A stretch of 64,000 bases of DNA from Pristionchus mayeri (GCA_036245805.1 BTRK01000005.1:34391469-34455468), one strand, 5' to 3'. Counted from the stretch's first letter, positions 1-12,108 are shown. Numbers and translations are program-made. Notes: generated by a model not told the origin, from the letters alone.

Positions 1-382
1 GGAGGTAGTCGTTTTCTATTTCAAAGTTATCAAAATCTAAGCATTTCGGATAATTGTTTGATTTCATCAGGAAATGCTTTTAATCATTTTTTAAAATAGT
101 CATTGCATTATTCAGATTGAACTAGTCTTCCTTGCAAGAGGAATTAGTCCGATGGGTCAATCTGACCCAACGTATTCAACGCAATTACTCGATGAGAATG
201 GTGAAAGGAAAAATCCTTACACAACCGACCCCTACCCGATTAAGGCGTACATATTCAATAATTTCTTCAAATTCATTTCTGCTCTATATAAATTATGGCC
301 TTTTTTCTAGTTAAAATAGTTTAGTTTGAATTTTCCCCACCCCCACAACATCAATCCAATTCAATTAAATTCAGTTTTGCAG
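1..382. other. 5' part of first MATH-BTB gene, exons not resolved
   Basis: This stretch should hold the start of the MATH domain of the gene that ends at 1971. I could not place its exons. An open stretch at about 132-250 does not match the other paralogs, and it would need a GC donor at about 235. The true start may lie upstream of the window. Confidence 0.4.
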
Positions 383-1971
383 TTTCAATTTGCACTGTGC
401 AACAAAAATCGCAAAGGAAAGACAAACTGTGTTTGCGTAGTGAAGGATAAGCGTAACCGAGCGTGTAGAATTCGTGATGATGATAAGCTCACTTCTGGAT
501 TTATCGTGAAGACTTTTATCTTCATCTACTTGACAAAGGTCACTGGAGTGAGGTAATTTAGTGTTTTCACTTTTTATTATATCGTAATCAATCCTCTATT
601 ATGACTACAAGGACCTTTGATGGGGTTCACAGACTATGATTGCAATTGCAGGAAATCAGCACTTTTCGATTTCACGACCTATAATCCTTTGAACGATGCG
701 ACTCTAATTGTGGAAGGGAAGGAAATTCATGTCAACAAACAGGTTTGGATTTCGTTGATGTTTTAGAACAAAAGTGTAAGTTATGGATGTTTCAGTACCT
801 TTCGAGTGTGTCCACTGAGTTCCGTTCCTTGTTCGATACTCATGCTAATTCAACGATCCTTCTCGAGGGCGTAAAGTATCAGGTGCTCAACTTTCTTTTA
901 ATTTTGTGTGATTTTTTTATAATCACCAGCCATTTTTATTTTTATAATTATTTTTGAAGGACTGCATTGACTTCCTTCGATGGATCCATCCTACAACCTT
1001 GAGGAACTATAACAGTGTGTTCTATACATTATCATGAAAAGATTCGAGTATAGCTACTCTGGTCACACTTCTTTTATCTTCATGAAAGGGCGTACCACTT
1101 TGTAATAAACTTTTTTGAACTCTTTGTTCTTGAATCCAAGGATGGATTTTCCTTTATTTTTCTCACTCTGTAAAGAGCTAAAACGACCAAAAATAGAAAT
1201 TTTTTCCCGAGTCAATATTGGTTTATCGACTGAGTTTAAGAAATCAGAATACGAAGGTGAAAATTTTCAAATGTTGTCATCCGATAGAGTACTAAGTTCA
1301 AATGAAATCTTTTGCAGAAGATGAAATGTCTCGTGTTGTGGCATTGGCGAAGAGATTCAATGCACTTGTGAGTTTTTAGTTATCTATTAATTATATTTTA
1401 TTTTTACAATGTAATTTCAAATACGATTCACCATATTTTCCAGTCTATCATCGATCAAATCGCGAAATGCATCTACATTAATTTCCACTGCTTCACTGCA
1501 TTGAAGATTATTCTCCATTTCGGGTACAATGTCGATATGGAAGTAAGCAGTCAAATTTGTGTTTATATCCGCATAATTTTGTCGAACACAATTGCAAAAC
1601 TCTTGAACAATCTCCTGATGCTTTCAGCTTTTCATGGAGTTTTGGACGACTGGATTCGAAGCTGTCGATATCGACTGGGAGACCATCTACAGACAAATCC
1701 AGGTGATATTATGTAACACTCTGCTAAGAAAGCGAACCTAATTTGCATAAAAACACTTTTCTTTGCGGATAAACTGATTGGCAACGGATCCTTTTTGTAT
1801 ATAGTCCGCGAAATACGTTGCTAACTAGTTTTCATAATCGTAAACGTCAGTGTAATCAATAGGATATAGCAATAATAGTATTTTCAGAGGAATCCTGCGT
1901 ACAAAGCAATGGATAGTGAGAGGGGAGATATGCTGGAATGGGTGATCGAGAAATGGTTGATCGATGAATAA
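383..1971 (+). CDS. MATH-BTB domain protein (5' end unresolved)
   Basis: Probable substrate adaptor for a CUL3 ubiquitin ligase: MATH binds substrate and BTB binds cullin (family knowledge). Exons read here: about 383-552 (late MATH, ends G-V-R before gtaatt), 652-742, 796-882, 960-1014, 1318-1367, 1444-1542, 1628-1702 and 1888-1971 (TAA). Phases join cleanly from 552 onward. The BTB start is D-A-T-L-I-V-E-G-K-E-I-H-V-N-K, equivalent to the V-A-F-L-I-N-G-K-K-A-Y-A-N-K of the next copy. The C-terminal part differs most from the other three copies. It is the first of four tandem paralogs. Not certain: the first exons, and whether the gene is functional. Confidence 0.7.
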
Positions 1972-2433
1972 CGAGTGGAGATGCATACGTGTTATGTCTT
2001 ATTACGCAGAGATGACCTCCTAATCATGATTTTGTTCTCTGTATATTCTTGAATAATGTACATATTTGTATATTTTTGTGTCTTTGTGTATCATATGTTT
2101 CCAGTCTAGAAGCCGATCTTGTTTCTTCCTTAACCCAATTAGTGTCCAATTCGGAATTTTGATGTTTCATTGTTAATTAATTATTACTTGTGTCTAGTGA
2201 TATGCATAATTCTAATGTTCTGACAATTTCTTTCTCTGTTTTCGTCTTTATCGAATTTGCTCTAAATTTTCGCTTTCTCCGGATAAATCAGAAGAGTATC
2301 TTTGTTTGTGTTTGATTGGGACGCGGTTCTCTGTTCCGCTATGATATTTTTATTCTGGGGAATAGAAAATGTTCTTCAATACAATAAATTATTATTTTCC
2401 CTCTGCTTGCAAAAGATTGAACAAGCTTTCAGA
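1972..2433. other. Intergenic spacer
   Basis: AT-rich spacer between MATH-BTB copies 1 and 2. The only recognisable element is the acceptor CTTTCAG at 2426-2432, directly before the first ATG of copy 2. I see no other feature. Confidence 0.5.
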
Positions 2434-2806
2434 ATGTCCCCTCCCAGAAAGAAGGCGAAGGAAGATGAATTGATGAACCCGTAACCTGGATAGTTATTTT
2501 TCTATTAATAGTGATATTATTGAATATTGAAAAAAAACGGAAGATATATTTTCGGTAATAACAACAGCAATTACGTAAAGATAGATGGGGATAAATTGGG
2601 ATGCCCTATTGAGTGAGAATGGAATTTCTCTAACTGCATGTATTTTGTTATTTCGCCAATTTATTTTTTTCCAGGTGGAATGATTCGATTCGAGGTCGAA
2701 GAAATTTCAAAATTAACTGTCGAAGACGATAGCAAAATATCACCTGAAGTCATCGTGAAAGGAGTGCCTTGGTGAGTGAATTTAAAAAAATGAATATCTT
2801 TCTTCT

Positions 2807-3062
2807 TAAAGTTTCCCAACACCCATGAAAATAATTTGAACTGGCGGGGTACCCTGATCACGACAAAACGAGCGAGAGAGTGTGTAAAAGAGAGAGTGCG
2901 GGCGTGATCAGGCAACTCAGACTGAAACTTTGCGGCTCTACGTCGTCGCTAATATTGATTTTCTATTATTTTCATTATTCCAGTTTAACTGATTAGAACC
3001 CGTTCTACTACATTGTTAAATAATATAGAAAGGCAATTTCAAGGGTGTTGGGTAACTTTAAG
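2807..3062. mobile_element. MITE with TTAAAGTT-type inverted ends
   Basis: The ends CTTAAAGTTTCCCAACACCC (2807-2826) and GGGTGTTGGGTAACTTTAAG are inverted repeats. The interior has GAGCGAGAGAGTGTGTAAAAG and a CCCTGATCACG/CGTGATCAGG inner pair. It lies in intron 2 of MATH-BTB copy 2 and is related to the element at 20747-20986. Confidence 0.6.
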
Positions 3063-4811
3063 CCGCGCTTAAAATTATCCAACCAGGACAAAATTGACTC
3101 CCTAATTTTTGTCCTCCATCCAATAGTCAATGCATATTAGATGCGTTCGATGCATCGAATTATTTGAGAAAGAATATATAAAAAATGCGAAAACATCTAT
3201 ATTAGCCCACGGGAAGGCCGCAAAGGATCAGGTTGAAGTTACCAGATCCTGCGCTCTGTCACCATAGATCGAAAAGTATGTAGATATCGACATGTCAAAA
3301 AAACGTACCCTCCATTGGCAAACACATCGAACTTTCTTCATCACATTATCGGCCCCATTGAATGAATAAATAAAAACGTGGTCCCGTTCTGGGAAAACGT
3401 GCCGCAGCTGAGAAAACCCTGTCGCAGTCTCAAAATCCTATTTTCACGTTATGATTGGTGGGCAAGTTTATTTTACCCAGCGATGAGCACAAGGTCAAAA
3501 GTGATACACCGTTGGATAGAGGACGTGGAGAATAATCAGAATCATCAAAAAGCGGCACGTTGTTCTTAAAAATAAAATTCTTAAAAATTTTACGCGCGAC
3601 GCGCGCTCAATGTGTGGTGTCTTAGGATCAAGGCCTCGTTCTTGTTCTTTAAGTTACTTTAAGTTCCTAGTAATTAAAATATAAATCATTGTATGTGCTT
3701 TCTCACTCTGTCTGATCCTGACTGGAGTCAGAGTGTCTGAAAGAGAAGAGACGTCGTCCCTCACATTAGTGAACCGTGAGAGAAATTTACCTAGCGAGTA
3801 ATAGTATTATTGTGACTCTTTACTGTGAAGGGCATATTTTTTAAACTCAAATAATATAGCGATTTTAAGGAGATTATACGTTTGGAGGGATGCCAATGAC
3901 TTGTGCGCACAATTCTACCCCTGGATTAACCAATTGACACCATGGAGCATCGATGTAAAGACTGAAATTATCATAGTCCATTCCGACAGTACCAGAAATT
4001 TGTCATTTGAAGTGAGATTTATGTTTCTTTCAGAAGTCAATTTATATTTTGTAGGAAGAGAATACAATTAGAAAGAAAAATGACTGTGCTATGGCCACTT
4101 TGATGAATTGGGAGGACATCACGAGCAATGAGAAGGTATAAAAAAGATAGATTGTTAATTGTTTTATAGATATTGATGATGATATTTTTATTTGAGGGAT
4201 TTCTGAAAGATGACGTTATTACAATCGAAGTTCGCTTTTGGATCTCCAACATGAAAGGAATCAAGTAAAACTTACGCGTCTTAATATCTCAAAACGGGGT
4301 TCCGAGGTTCTAAGTCATTTTAAGAATGCTTCCTTGTTTCGATTTTACCGATCCGAATGATTCCCAACACGATGTTGCATTTCTGATCAACGGAAAGAAG
4401 GCTTACGCCAACAAGCAGGTATAAAAAACAGTCCACTGTTGCTTCGAGTGCTGATAAAAGTGATACATAAAGTGATATACGTTTTTCAGTTCCTCGCTAT
4501 CCATTCTCCCTATTTTAAGTCGTTGTTCTTCGATGATTTCGCTGAAAAGGGCAAGAATGAAATGGAGCTGAAAGAAGTTGTTTATGATCTAAATATCAAT
4601 TTAGTATTTTTTCTGGCATTCAGCGATTTTTTTTAATTTTCAGGAATTTCTCGGATTGCTCGATGCGATATACCCCACCGGCGAGAAAATCACTTGTAAA
4701 CCATTAATTTTATTTTTTGAACATTCTGTATGTGTCGTATCGAACCCTTTTCAGACGACTGCGCAGAATATCTTCTCAAGCTCGCAGATCGATTTCAGAT
4801 TATGGTTTGTA

Positions 4812-6053
4812 TTGGGGTGTCCGGAAAGTTCGTATAATGCTTCGGAAAAAAATCAATTCGCGATCAAATGCAGTGATTGCGCAATCTGTTTGTCAACAAT
4901 GTATTGCATCATTCTGACGTTGAGTAGTGGGAGGATTTAATCAGTCTCCTAGTTGCTACATTGATTCTTGTGATGGACTCCCATCTCTACCTCCGAGCAG
5001 TTTTGCTTCATTACTACCGTCTTGGCCGATCCGTGAAGGAGGCCCACTCTGCCCTGGCCCAGTCGGAAGGAGCTGACGCCCCCTCCATACCCTTCTGCTA
5101 TAAGTGGTTCTCCCGCTTCAAGAAAGGGGAGTTTGGTCTCGATGATCAACCCCGCTCTGGACGCCCTCCCTCCCTCGATCAGCCTCTCGTTCTCCGCACA
5201 CTGAAGCGCAAGCCCATGGCCAGTGTGCGTGAGTTGAAGAAGGATACTGGTACTCCCAGATCAACGTTGTCCGATATCCTCCATCGATCTGGGAAGAAGC
5301 CGAAACTCCCACAAGTGATTCCCCATGACCTCTCCCCCGAACAGCAGAAAAATCGTGTTCAAGTCTGTCGGGAATTACTCCATCGTAGATCCAATCTTCG
5401 ATGGGTCAATTCCATCATCGCTACAGATGAGAAGTGGATCACGTACGATAACCCTGTGAGGAGACTGCAATGGGTGGATGCAGATGAGAAGCCCACGCCC
5501 GTCCCGAAGAAGGAAGAGCACGGAAAGAAGGAACTCCTCTGCTTCTTCTTCTCAGTGCTCGGTCACATCTACTGGGAGATCCTCGCCCCTGGCACCAGCA
5601 TCAATGCCGACCTCTTCTCTGAACAACTGCAAGATGTCGCGATCAGAGTCCCTCCCAGACTCCTGAACCAGTGCAAAATTCTTCTTCTGATGGACAATGC
5701 TCGCCCACATCGAGCGAAGATGACCCAGAAGAAAATGGACGAGCTGAAGATCGAGAGGATTCCCCATCCACCGTATTCCCCGGATCTCTCCCCATGCGAC
5801 TACCACTGCTTCTGCTCTCTCTCTGACTTCTGCAAAGGAAAGAAGTTCAAGAATCGAGATGAAGTTGTGAGGGCTTTCGTGAACTGGGCGGTCTCGAAGA
5901 AACCCGCATTCTGGAACAGAGGAATCGAGACCCTGCCCAATCGCTGGAGGGAGGTAGTGAGAAAGAAGGGGGCATACATTGGTCACTGAGAATTGTAAAG
6001 CATTGAATAAAAAATAAAAACAAAAAATTATACGAACTTTCCGGACACCCCAA
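4812..6053 (+). mobile_element. mariner element, intact copy 1
   Basis: Perfect 27-bp terminal inverted repeats (5' end TTGGGGTGTCCGGAAAGTTC) bounded by a TA target duplication at 4810-4811 and 6054-6055. The element is 1242 bp with a single transposase ORF. It sits in an intron of MATH-BTB copy 2. It is nearly identical to the copy at 7155-8397, so both moved recently. Confidence 0.95.
4973..5989 (+). CDS. mariner transposase, intact
   Basis: 338-residue transposase that cuts and pastes DNA at TA sites. I start it at the first ATG (M-D-S-H-L-Y). An upstream in-frame TTG is not used as a start in eukaryotes. The N-terminal paired-type helix-turn-helix carries W-F-S-R-F-K-K-G and the R-S-G-R-P linker (residues 45-65). 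The interdomain motif V-I-P-H-D-L is at 115-120. The catalytic triad is D152 (A-T-D-E-K-W), D241 (L-L-M-D-N-A-R-P-H) and D276 (S-P-C-D-Y-H). There are 34 residues between D241 and D276, the D34D signature that separates mariner from Tc1 (D34E). Length matches the family (about 340-350). No stops or frameshifts. It has its own 3' AATAAA runs before the right repeat. A functional enzyme is plausible. Confidence 0.95.
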   Translation: MDSHLYLRAVLLHYYRLGRSVKEAHSALAQSEGADAPSIPFCYKWFSRFKKGEFGLDDQPRSGRPPSLDQPLVLRTLKRKPMASVRELKKDTGTPRSTLSDILHRSGKKPKLPQVIPHDLSPEQQKNRVQVCRELLHRRSNLRWVNSIIATDEKWITYDNPVRRLQWVDADEKPTPVPKKEEHGKKELLCFFFSVLGHIYWEILAPGTSINADLFSEQLQDVAIRVPPRLLNQCKILLLMDNARPHRAKMTQKKMDELKIERIPHPPYSPDLSPCDYHCFCSLSDFCKGKKFKNRDEVVRAFVNWAVSKKPAFWNRGIETLPNRWREVVRKKGAYIGH

Positions 6054-6516
6054 TAACAGACAACTATTGGAGTATATGTTTACTGCTTTTTTTAAAATTC
6101 TGAACAGTCTTTCTATTTACAAACGAAATTTAAATTTTTTGTCAGCTCTTGGTCGATCGTGCGGAGAATTTTCTTATCGAAACTTCCGATGTTTCCAACC
6201 TGGACAAGCTGAGAATAGCCGATAAATACAACTTGATCGGTCTGCAGGTTAGTGAAGGAGTGAATATATTTTGGGTTGTGATATCATGAACTTTTACAGG
6301 AAAGCTGTATCTCGAAACTTACGACCACGAACGATTTCAAGGATGTCGAGGCACATTTTGCTCTTATTGATATTTCATATTGATATAGTCTGATGATAAA
6401 ACATTAAATTCTACTTTTAATTATCATTTATTGTTGTTCAGAAATCGCCGATTTATGCTGATCTATCGGCTGATACGAAGGCAATTCTCTTCGATCGACT
6501 GGTCAAGATGGTCTAG

Positions 6517-6870
6517 TGATCGTTTAATGCGAAGGATGCTTCAGACAATCTGATAATTCCTCTGTTGTGGACTAAAGTGCACATTATCGTTCTTTTCTAT
6601 ATTTTACTCATTGAACGTCGAATTTTTCTAATGATAAAGTTTCTGTTTATTACTGGAGTTTTGCTCATAAAAGCGGTTGGATATTCCGCTGAGCTTACTT
6701 TTCATCTAATTATCCTCACTAGAAATCTATCGGAAGCTCCATGCAAGTTGTGCTTCCTTTTTTTGCATTTTTGCAATATAATGGTATTATGTATCGCAAT
6801 ATTTCATGTTTGTTAGGATTTCACCCAGAACTGAAGCTCAAGCAGTCATTCAATTGAACAAGCTTTCAGA
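6517..6870. other. Spacer between MATH-BTB copies 2 and 3
   Basis: AT-rich spacer of 354 bp. It ends in the acceptor AGCTTTCAG at 6861-6869, one base before the ATG of copy 3, a probable trans-splice site. The 3' parts of copies 2, 3 and 4 are followed by related sequence (CGGAAGCTCCA-GCAAGTTGTGCTTC). Confidence 0.5.
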
Positions 6871-9800
6871 ATGGCTCCTCCCAGGAAGAAGGCGAGGGAA
6901 GACGAATTGATGAGACCGCAACCTGGTTAGTTATTTTTCTCTTGCATGACTAGGATTAAATATTCAACAACAGACGTAACACAGGTATCACGAGCCAGTG
7001 GAGGAGTGCGGGAACATTTCGAAAATTATCGCCACGGATTTGATCCATCTTTCGGTAGTATAACACCCTGGGGTGATGATTTCGAATGATCTAGGTAATT
7101 GGTCCCAGAGCCGGCTTTTAGGAAAATTACGGTTTTGCTTCCGGCTATGATGTATTGGGGTGTCCGGAAAGTTCGTATAATGCTTCGGAAAAAAGTCAGT
7201 TCGCGATCAAATGCAGTGATTGCGCAATCTGTTTGTCAACAATGTATTGCATCATTCTGACGTTGAGTAGTGAGAGGATTTAATCAGTCTCCTAGTTGCT
7301 ACATTGATTCTTGTGATGGACTCCCATCTCTACCTCCGAGCAGTTTTACTTCATTACTACCGTCTTGGCCGATCCGTGAAGGAGGCCCACTCTGTCCTGG
7401 CCCAGTCGGAAGGAGCTGACGCCCCCTCCATACCCTTCTGCTATAAGTGGTTCTCCCGCTTCAAGAAAGGGGAGTTTGGTCTCGATGATCAACCCCGCTC
7501 TGGACGCCCTCCCTCCCTCGATCAGCCTCTCGTTCTCCGCACACTGAAGCGCAAGCCCATGGCCAGTGTGCGTGAGTTGAAGAAGGATACTGGTACTCCC
7601 AGATCAACGGTGTCCGATATCCTCCATCGATCTGGGAAGAAGCCGAAACTCCCACAAGTGATTCCCCATGACCTCTCCCCCCGAACAGCTGAAAAATCGT
7701 GTTCAAGTCTGTCGGGTATTACTATATCGTAGATCCAATCTTCGATGGGTCAATTCCATCATCGCTACAGATGAGAAGTGGATCACGTACGATAACCCTG
7801 TGAGGAGACTGCAATGGGTGGATGCAGATGAGAAGCCCACGCCCGTCCCGAAGAAGGAAGAGCACGGAAAGAAGGAACTTCTCTGCTTCTTCTTCTCAGT
7901 GCTCGGTCCCATCTACTGGGAGATCCTCGCCCCTGGCACCAGCATCAATGCCGACCTCTTCTCTGAACAACTGGAAGATGTCGCGATCAGAGTCCCTCCC
8001 AGACTCCTGAACCGGGGCAAAATTCTTCTTCTGATGGACAATGCTCGCCCACATCGAGCGAAGATGACCCAGAAGAAAATGGACGAGCTGAAGATCGAGA
8101 GGATTCCCCATCCACCGTATTCCCCGGATCTCTCCCCATGCGACTACCACTGCTTCTGCTCTCTCTCTGACTTCTGCAAAGGAAAGAAGTTCAAGAATCG
8201 AGATGAAGTTGTGAGGGCTTTCGTGAACTGGGCGGTCTCGAAGAAACCCGCATTCTGGAACAGAGGAATCGAGACCCTGCCCAATCGCTGGAGGGAGGTA
8301 GTGAGAAAGAAGGGGGCATACATTGGTCACTGAGAATTGTAAAGCATTGAATAAAAAATAAAAACAAAAAATTATACGAACTTTCCGGACACCCCAATAT
8401 CTTTGCTCCCAGATGAGCTAGAAATATGGCATAAAAATTATTTCCTGAAGCTTTTATGTTATACACAAGACGATCGGACAACAATAAAAAATTGTCTGAT
8501 TAAAAAACCAATTTTTTCATCAAATTAAAAATATTTTCTATGGGAAGCGGTAGAGTGCAGCAGATTTTTAATGCGAATTATGAAAGAACATGTGTCTATG
8601 TACAATTTAAACATATAAAACCCAAATCGAAGCGCCTTGTACTTGGCAATTTTTACTCAAACATGTCAATATGAAGAAAAAGTCGAAAAAATGACTTTTC
8701 CGAAACTCTAATTTTTCTACTTTTAACGTTCAAATATTGTTGCTGGTGAAAAGTGTGAGTAGAAAATCGGCTTTTTGAGCATGGTTCTACTCGCATTTTA
8801 TGATTCAAAATTTATATTCAAAATTTTGAAAGCTTTTGAAATAGCTTCGCACGTCGCGCTCATCCTCGCAGAATCATGCTCCAAAAGACGATTTTCTACT
8901 CACACTTTTCACCAACAACAATATTTGAACGTTAAAAATAGAAAAATCAGAGTTTCGAAAAAGTCATTTTTTCGACTTTTTCTTCATATTGACATGTTTG
9001 AGTAAAAATTACCAAGTACAAGGCGCTTCGATTTGGGTTTTTATATTTTTATATTGTACATAGACACATGTTCTTTAATAATTCGCATTAAAAATCTGCT
9101 GCACTCTACCGCTTCCCATAGAAAATATTTTTAATTTGATGACAAAATTGGTTTTTTAATCAGACGATTTTTTATTGTTGTCCGATCGTCTTGTGTATAA
9201 CATAAATGCTTCTGGAAATAATTTTCCGCACATTTTGAGCCGACTGCCATCTTTCTAGCTCATCTGGGAGCAAAGATACATCATAGCCGGATGAAGAACC
9301 GTAATTTTCCTAAAAGCCGGCTCTGAGACCAATTACCTAGATTGTTCGAAATCATCACCCCAGGGTGTAATACTACTGAAATATGGATCAAATCCGCGAT
9401 GATAATTTTCAAAATGTTCCCGGGGACTCAAAATTTCATTCAGTGACTACACGTGGTAAATTACAATTCAAATTGCGAATACATTCTGAAAAAGTGAATG
9501 ATTTAAAGAGTCGTGGTGTTTTGTTGATAATAACGGTTATGATAAGATAGATGATAAAGAATGGGTACGCCCTAACGAGTGATAATGTTATCGCTAACTG
9601 CATTTTTTGTCTTATTATGCCAATATATATTCTTCAGACGGAGTGATTCGATTCGAGATCGACGAAATTACGAAAATAGGTGAACAGGACGATCGCGGAT
9701 TCTCACCTGAAATCATTGTGAAAGGAGTCCCTTGGTGAGTATTGTAAGAAAATAATCCGTTCCGCTTATTATTGCTATTATCCTATATTTCTCCATTTAT

Positions 9801-11735
9801 CAAACGCAAACAAAGGCTTCTATGAATTATATGTTTTACTTAATCAATTAATATTGCTATCAATGAGATACTGAGAGAAACTGGAAAATTTAGGATAAAT
9901 CAATATAAATATGTAATATTTTGTTCCGGCTTTGGGACGATAGTGCACCAAACACCGTATTAGCGAAGCCTTTGCATTAGAACCTTACGATAACTACTTT
10001 TTAAAATTGCACACAGCCGATTGCTTACGAGGTGCACAGCAAGAGGGTCCTAAAAACCCGTGTGTGTGCTGAAAATGGGAATCATGACTGAAGTGGCCGC
10101 ATGGCGTGCTTCCACACTGTATGAGTGTATGCATGTATGATATATCACTGAATTGTTATAACTAGTGTACGATGCATGAACGTCAACTTGTGAGAAATAT
10201 TGTGAACGGATTAAGATTATGAGATTTTATTTTGTTCCTTGCTTAATGTTTTCGTTAACTTAAATTTAATTTTTTAAGGAGAGCATACGTGTGGCGGGAG
10301 GATGATGGAGACTTTAACGCTCAACTCTACTCCAGAAACAACCAGTCTACTCCGTGGAGTATTGATGTTACTGCACAGTTCACCATTGTCCATTCTGACG
10401 TCACCAAACACTTCATAGTGGAAGTGAGATTGGTGCACTTTTTTTCATGCACATTTCCATTTTTGCCAGGAAAAGGGAACTATTAGAACTGACACTGATC
10501 CCATTGTGGCCAATTTGCTCGATTGGAAGGACCTGGTTTCCGATGATAAGGTGTGACGAAATAACGTTTTTTGTGTCGCAGATATTGAAAATTGTTCTTA
10601 ATTTAAGGGATTTGTAAAAGATGACAAAATTACATTTGAAGTTCGCTTTTGGATCTCCAATATGAAGGGAATCAGGTAAAATATTTGTTTTATAGTGCAA
10701 AACGGGACTTTAAATTCTATATTTAGAGTGCTTCCTTATTTCGATTTCACCGATCCGAATGATCCCCATCACGACATTACGTTTCTGATCGATGATGAGA
10801 AGGTTTATGCAAACAAGCAGGTATTTTCTTCATTTTTTATTTGCTTTTCGATTTGGAAAAAATAACCCTTTTTACAGTATCTCGCCATCCATTCTCCCTA
10901 TTTTAATACCTTGTTCTTCGGTGATTTCGCTGAAAAGGGCAAGAGTGAAATGGAGTTGAAAGACGTCAAATCCGGCGTAAATTTTTAATTCGGTTTTTCA
11001 TATTACAGACTTTCAATATCTGTTTTTGTTTCTTAGGAATTTCGCGAGTTGCTCAAAGTGATCTACCCCAGTTGCAAGAAGATTAATGGTAAGCCATTAA
11101 TTTGAATTTCTCCGTCATCTATTTGTCTGTAATGTATTGAACACTTTTCAGAATCATCTGCAGAATATCTTCTCAAGCTCGCTGATAGATTTAATATTAT
11201 GGTTGGTAACTTCGATAAATATCTAAACACAGTTATTTGTTATCTCTAACTGGTTGCTAGTCTTGTTATTTTCATACGAGTTAGATATTGTTCCAGATCT
11301 TGGTCGATCGTGCAGAAAGCTTTATTATCAACACCTCTGATATTTCCAATTTGGACAAGCTCAGAATTGCCGACAAATACAGCCTGAACGGACTGAAGGT
11401 GCGTAAAAGAGCAAATATATTTTACTACTTATAGTTATGTTTGCGCTTTGGCCCTCTTCTGACGAGATGATATAAAATACGGCCTTTAGGTTGAATAGCT
11501 CAGTTTTCGCATATGTATATTTGTTTACAGGAACACAGCATCTCCAAACTTACGACCACGAAGGATTTCAAGGCTATTAAGGTGCGATTTTAAAAGTAGC
11601 CTGATGTTATAACTATTTCTCTTTTTTTTTTCTCATTCAATTATATATTTTTTTCAGAAATCTCCGATTTATGATGTTCTCTCTGCTGACACTAGGGCTA
11701 TTCTCTTCGATCGACTGGTCACCATTGCAAAGTGA
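6871..11735 (+). CDS. MATH-BTB domain protein, copy 3 (intact)
   Basis: 323-residue probable CUL3 adaptor, the best preserved of the four. Exons: 6871-6925, 9638-9734, 10279-10423, 10470-10550, 10608-10675, 10727-10820, 10878-10976, 11037-11088, 11152-11201, 11297-11398, 11531-11581 and 11658-11735 (TGA). All donors are GT, all acceptors AG, and all phases agree. The basic start is M-A-P-P-R-K-K-A-R. The MATH domain spans about residues 20-155 (P-W-S-I-D-V; V-R-F-W-I-S-N-M-K-G). The BTB domain spans about 160-265 (D-I-T-F-L-I-D-D-E-K-V-Y-A-N-K; L-A-I-H-S-P-Y-F). A C-terminal tail follows. Intron 1 (2.7 kb) holds a foldback element with a nested mariner. The acceptor CTTTCAG lies one base before the ATG. 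Close copies flank it on both sides. Confidence 0.85.
7155..8397 (+). mobile_element. mariner element, copy 2, nested in foldback
   Basis: Same 27-bp inverted ends and TA duplication (7153-7154, 8398-8399) as copy 1. It is 1243 bp, one base longer because of an extra C in the transposase. It inserted into the left arm of the foldback at 7004-9429, so it is younger than that element. Confidence 0.95.
7316..8333 (+). pseudogene. mariner transposase with one-base frameshift
   Basis: Near-identical to the intact transposase at 4973-5989, but the C run at 7677-7682 has six C instead of five. The frame shifts after the V-I-P-H-D-L-S-P motif, so the first reading frame stops at 7732. The catalytic half (all three Asp codons) continues in another frame to 8333. 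A few other substitutions separate the copies (for example Ala to Val near residue 27 and Leu to Val near residue 99). The product would lack the catalytic core. The end repeats are still perfect, so the intact copy could move it in trans. Confidence 0.92.
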
Positions 11736-12108
11736 CAGTTGACTGTGAAGGATACTTCATATATTCTCATCATTTGTTATTGACTGAAGATCAAATTGTT
11801 GTTTCTTTTCTATATTTTTCACTTTAAAAGTTCGAAGTTTTCACATGATAAAGGTTCCGTTGATTCCATAAAACTGCTTTAAAAAACGGTTGATTATTCC
11901 GCTAAGATTACCTTTCATCCAATTTTCCTCCTTCTCCACACTAGTAATCTATCGGAAGCTCCAAGCAAGTTGTGCTTCATCCTTGTTTTGCATTTTTTTC
12001 GATAGAGTATCATTGTAAGTACTTTAAGCGTACGCATCAATATTTCATTTTTTGGACTCCATCTAGAATTAAAGCTTACGTAGTCATCCAATTGAAAATG
12101 CTTTCAGA

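Larger units (their letters stand above)
2434..6516 (+). pseudogene. MATH-BTB copy 2, decaying, interrupted by mariner
   Basis: Exons by homology to copies 3 and 4: 2434-2484 (broken), 2675-2771, 3870-4011, 4055-4135, 4197-4264, 4325-4418, 4490-4588 (or 4603), 4644-4695, 4756-4804, 6146-6247, 6300-6350 and 6442-6516. Defects: CAA is changed to TAA in exon 1, the exon 1 donor GT is changed to GA, the donor after 4588 reads CT, and the donor after 6350 reads GC. A cryptic in-frame donor at 4604 would add six residues. Translation could start at an ATG inside exon 2 (about 2679). The MATH and BTB coding exons are otherwise open. The intron at 4805-6145 carries an intact mariner. It could still make an N-terminally shortened protein, but I favour a gene in decay. 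Confidence 0.65.
7004..9429. mobile_element. Long foldback element, carrying a nested mariner
   Basis: The left arm (from GAGTGCGGGAACATTTCGAA) and the right arm (ending GTTCCCGGGGACTC) are inverted copies of about 0.55-0.6 kb that meet near 8790-8830. Removing the mariner at 7155-8397 restores GATGTATCTTTGCTCCC, the mirror of GGGAGCAAAGATACATC on the right arm. It has no coding capacity of its own that I can see. It is non-autonomous and lies in intron 1 of MATH-BTB copy 3. The outer edges are approximate. Confidence 0.8.

Noticed and set aside
4961..4972. Upstream TTG start for the intact transposase
   Set aside because: Eukaryotic translation would use the ATG at 4973. Mariner proteins normally start about there relative to the helix-turn-helix.
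5552..5986. 144-residue minus-strand ORF inside mariner (also 7896-8330)
   Set aside because: Antisense shadow of the transposase. It is present only because the sense codons avoid stops in that frame.
6351..6356. GC donor (gcacat) in MATH-BTB copy 2 as a true GC-AG intron
   Set aside because: The rest of the site fits consensus poorly and the gene shows other defects, so mutation is more likely than a working GC donor.
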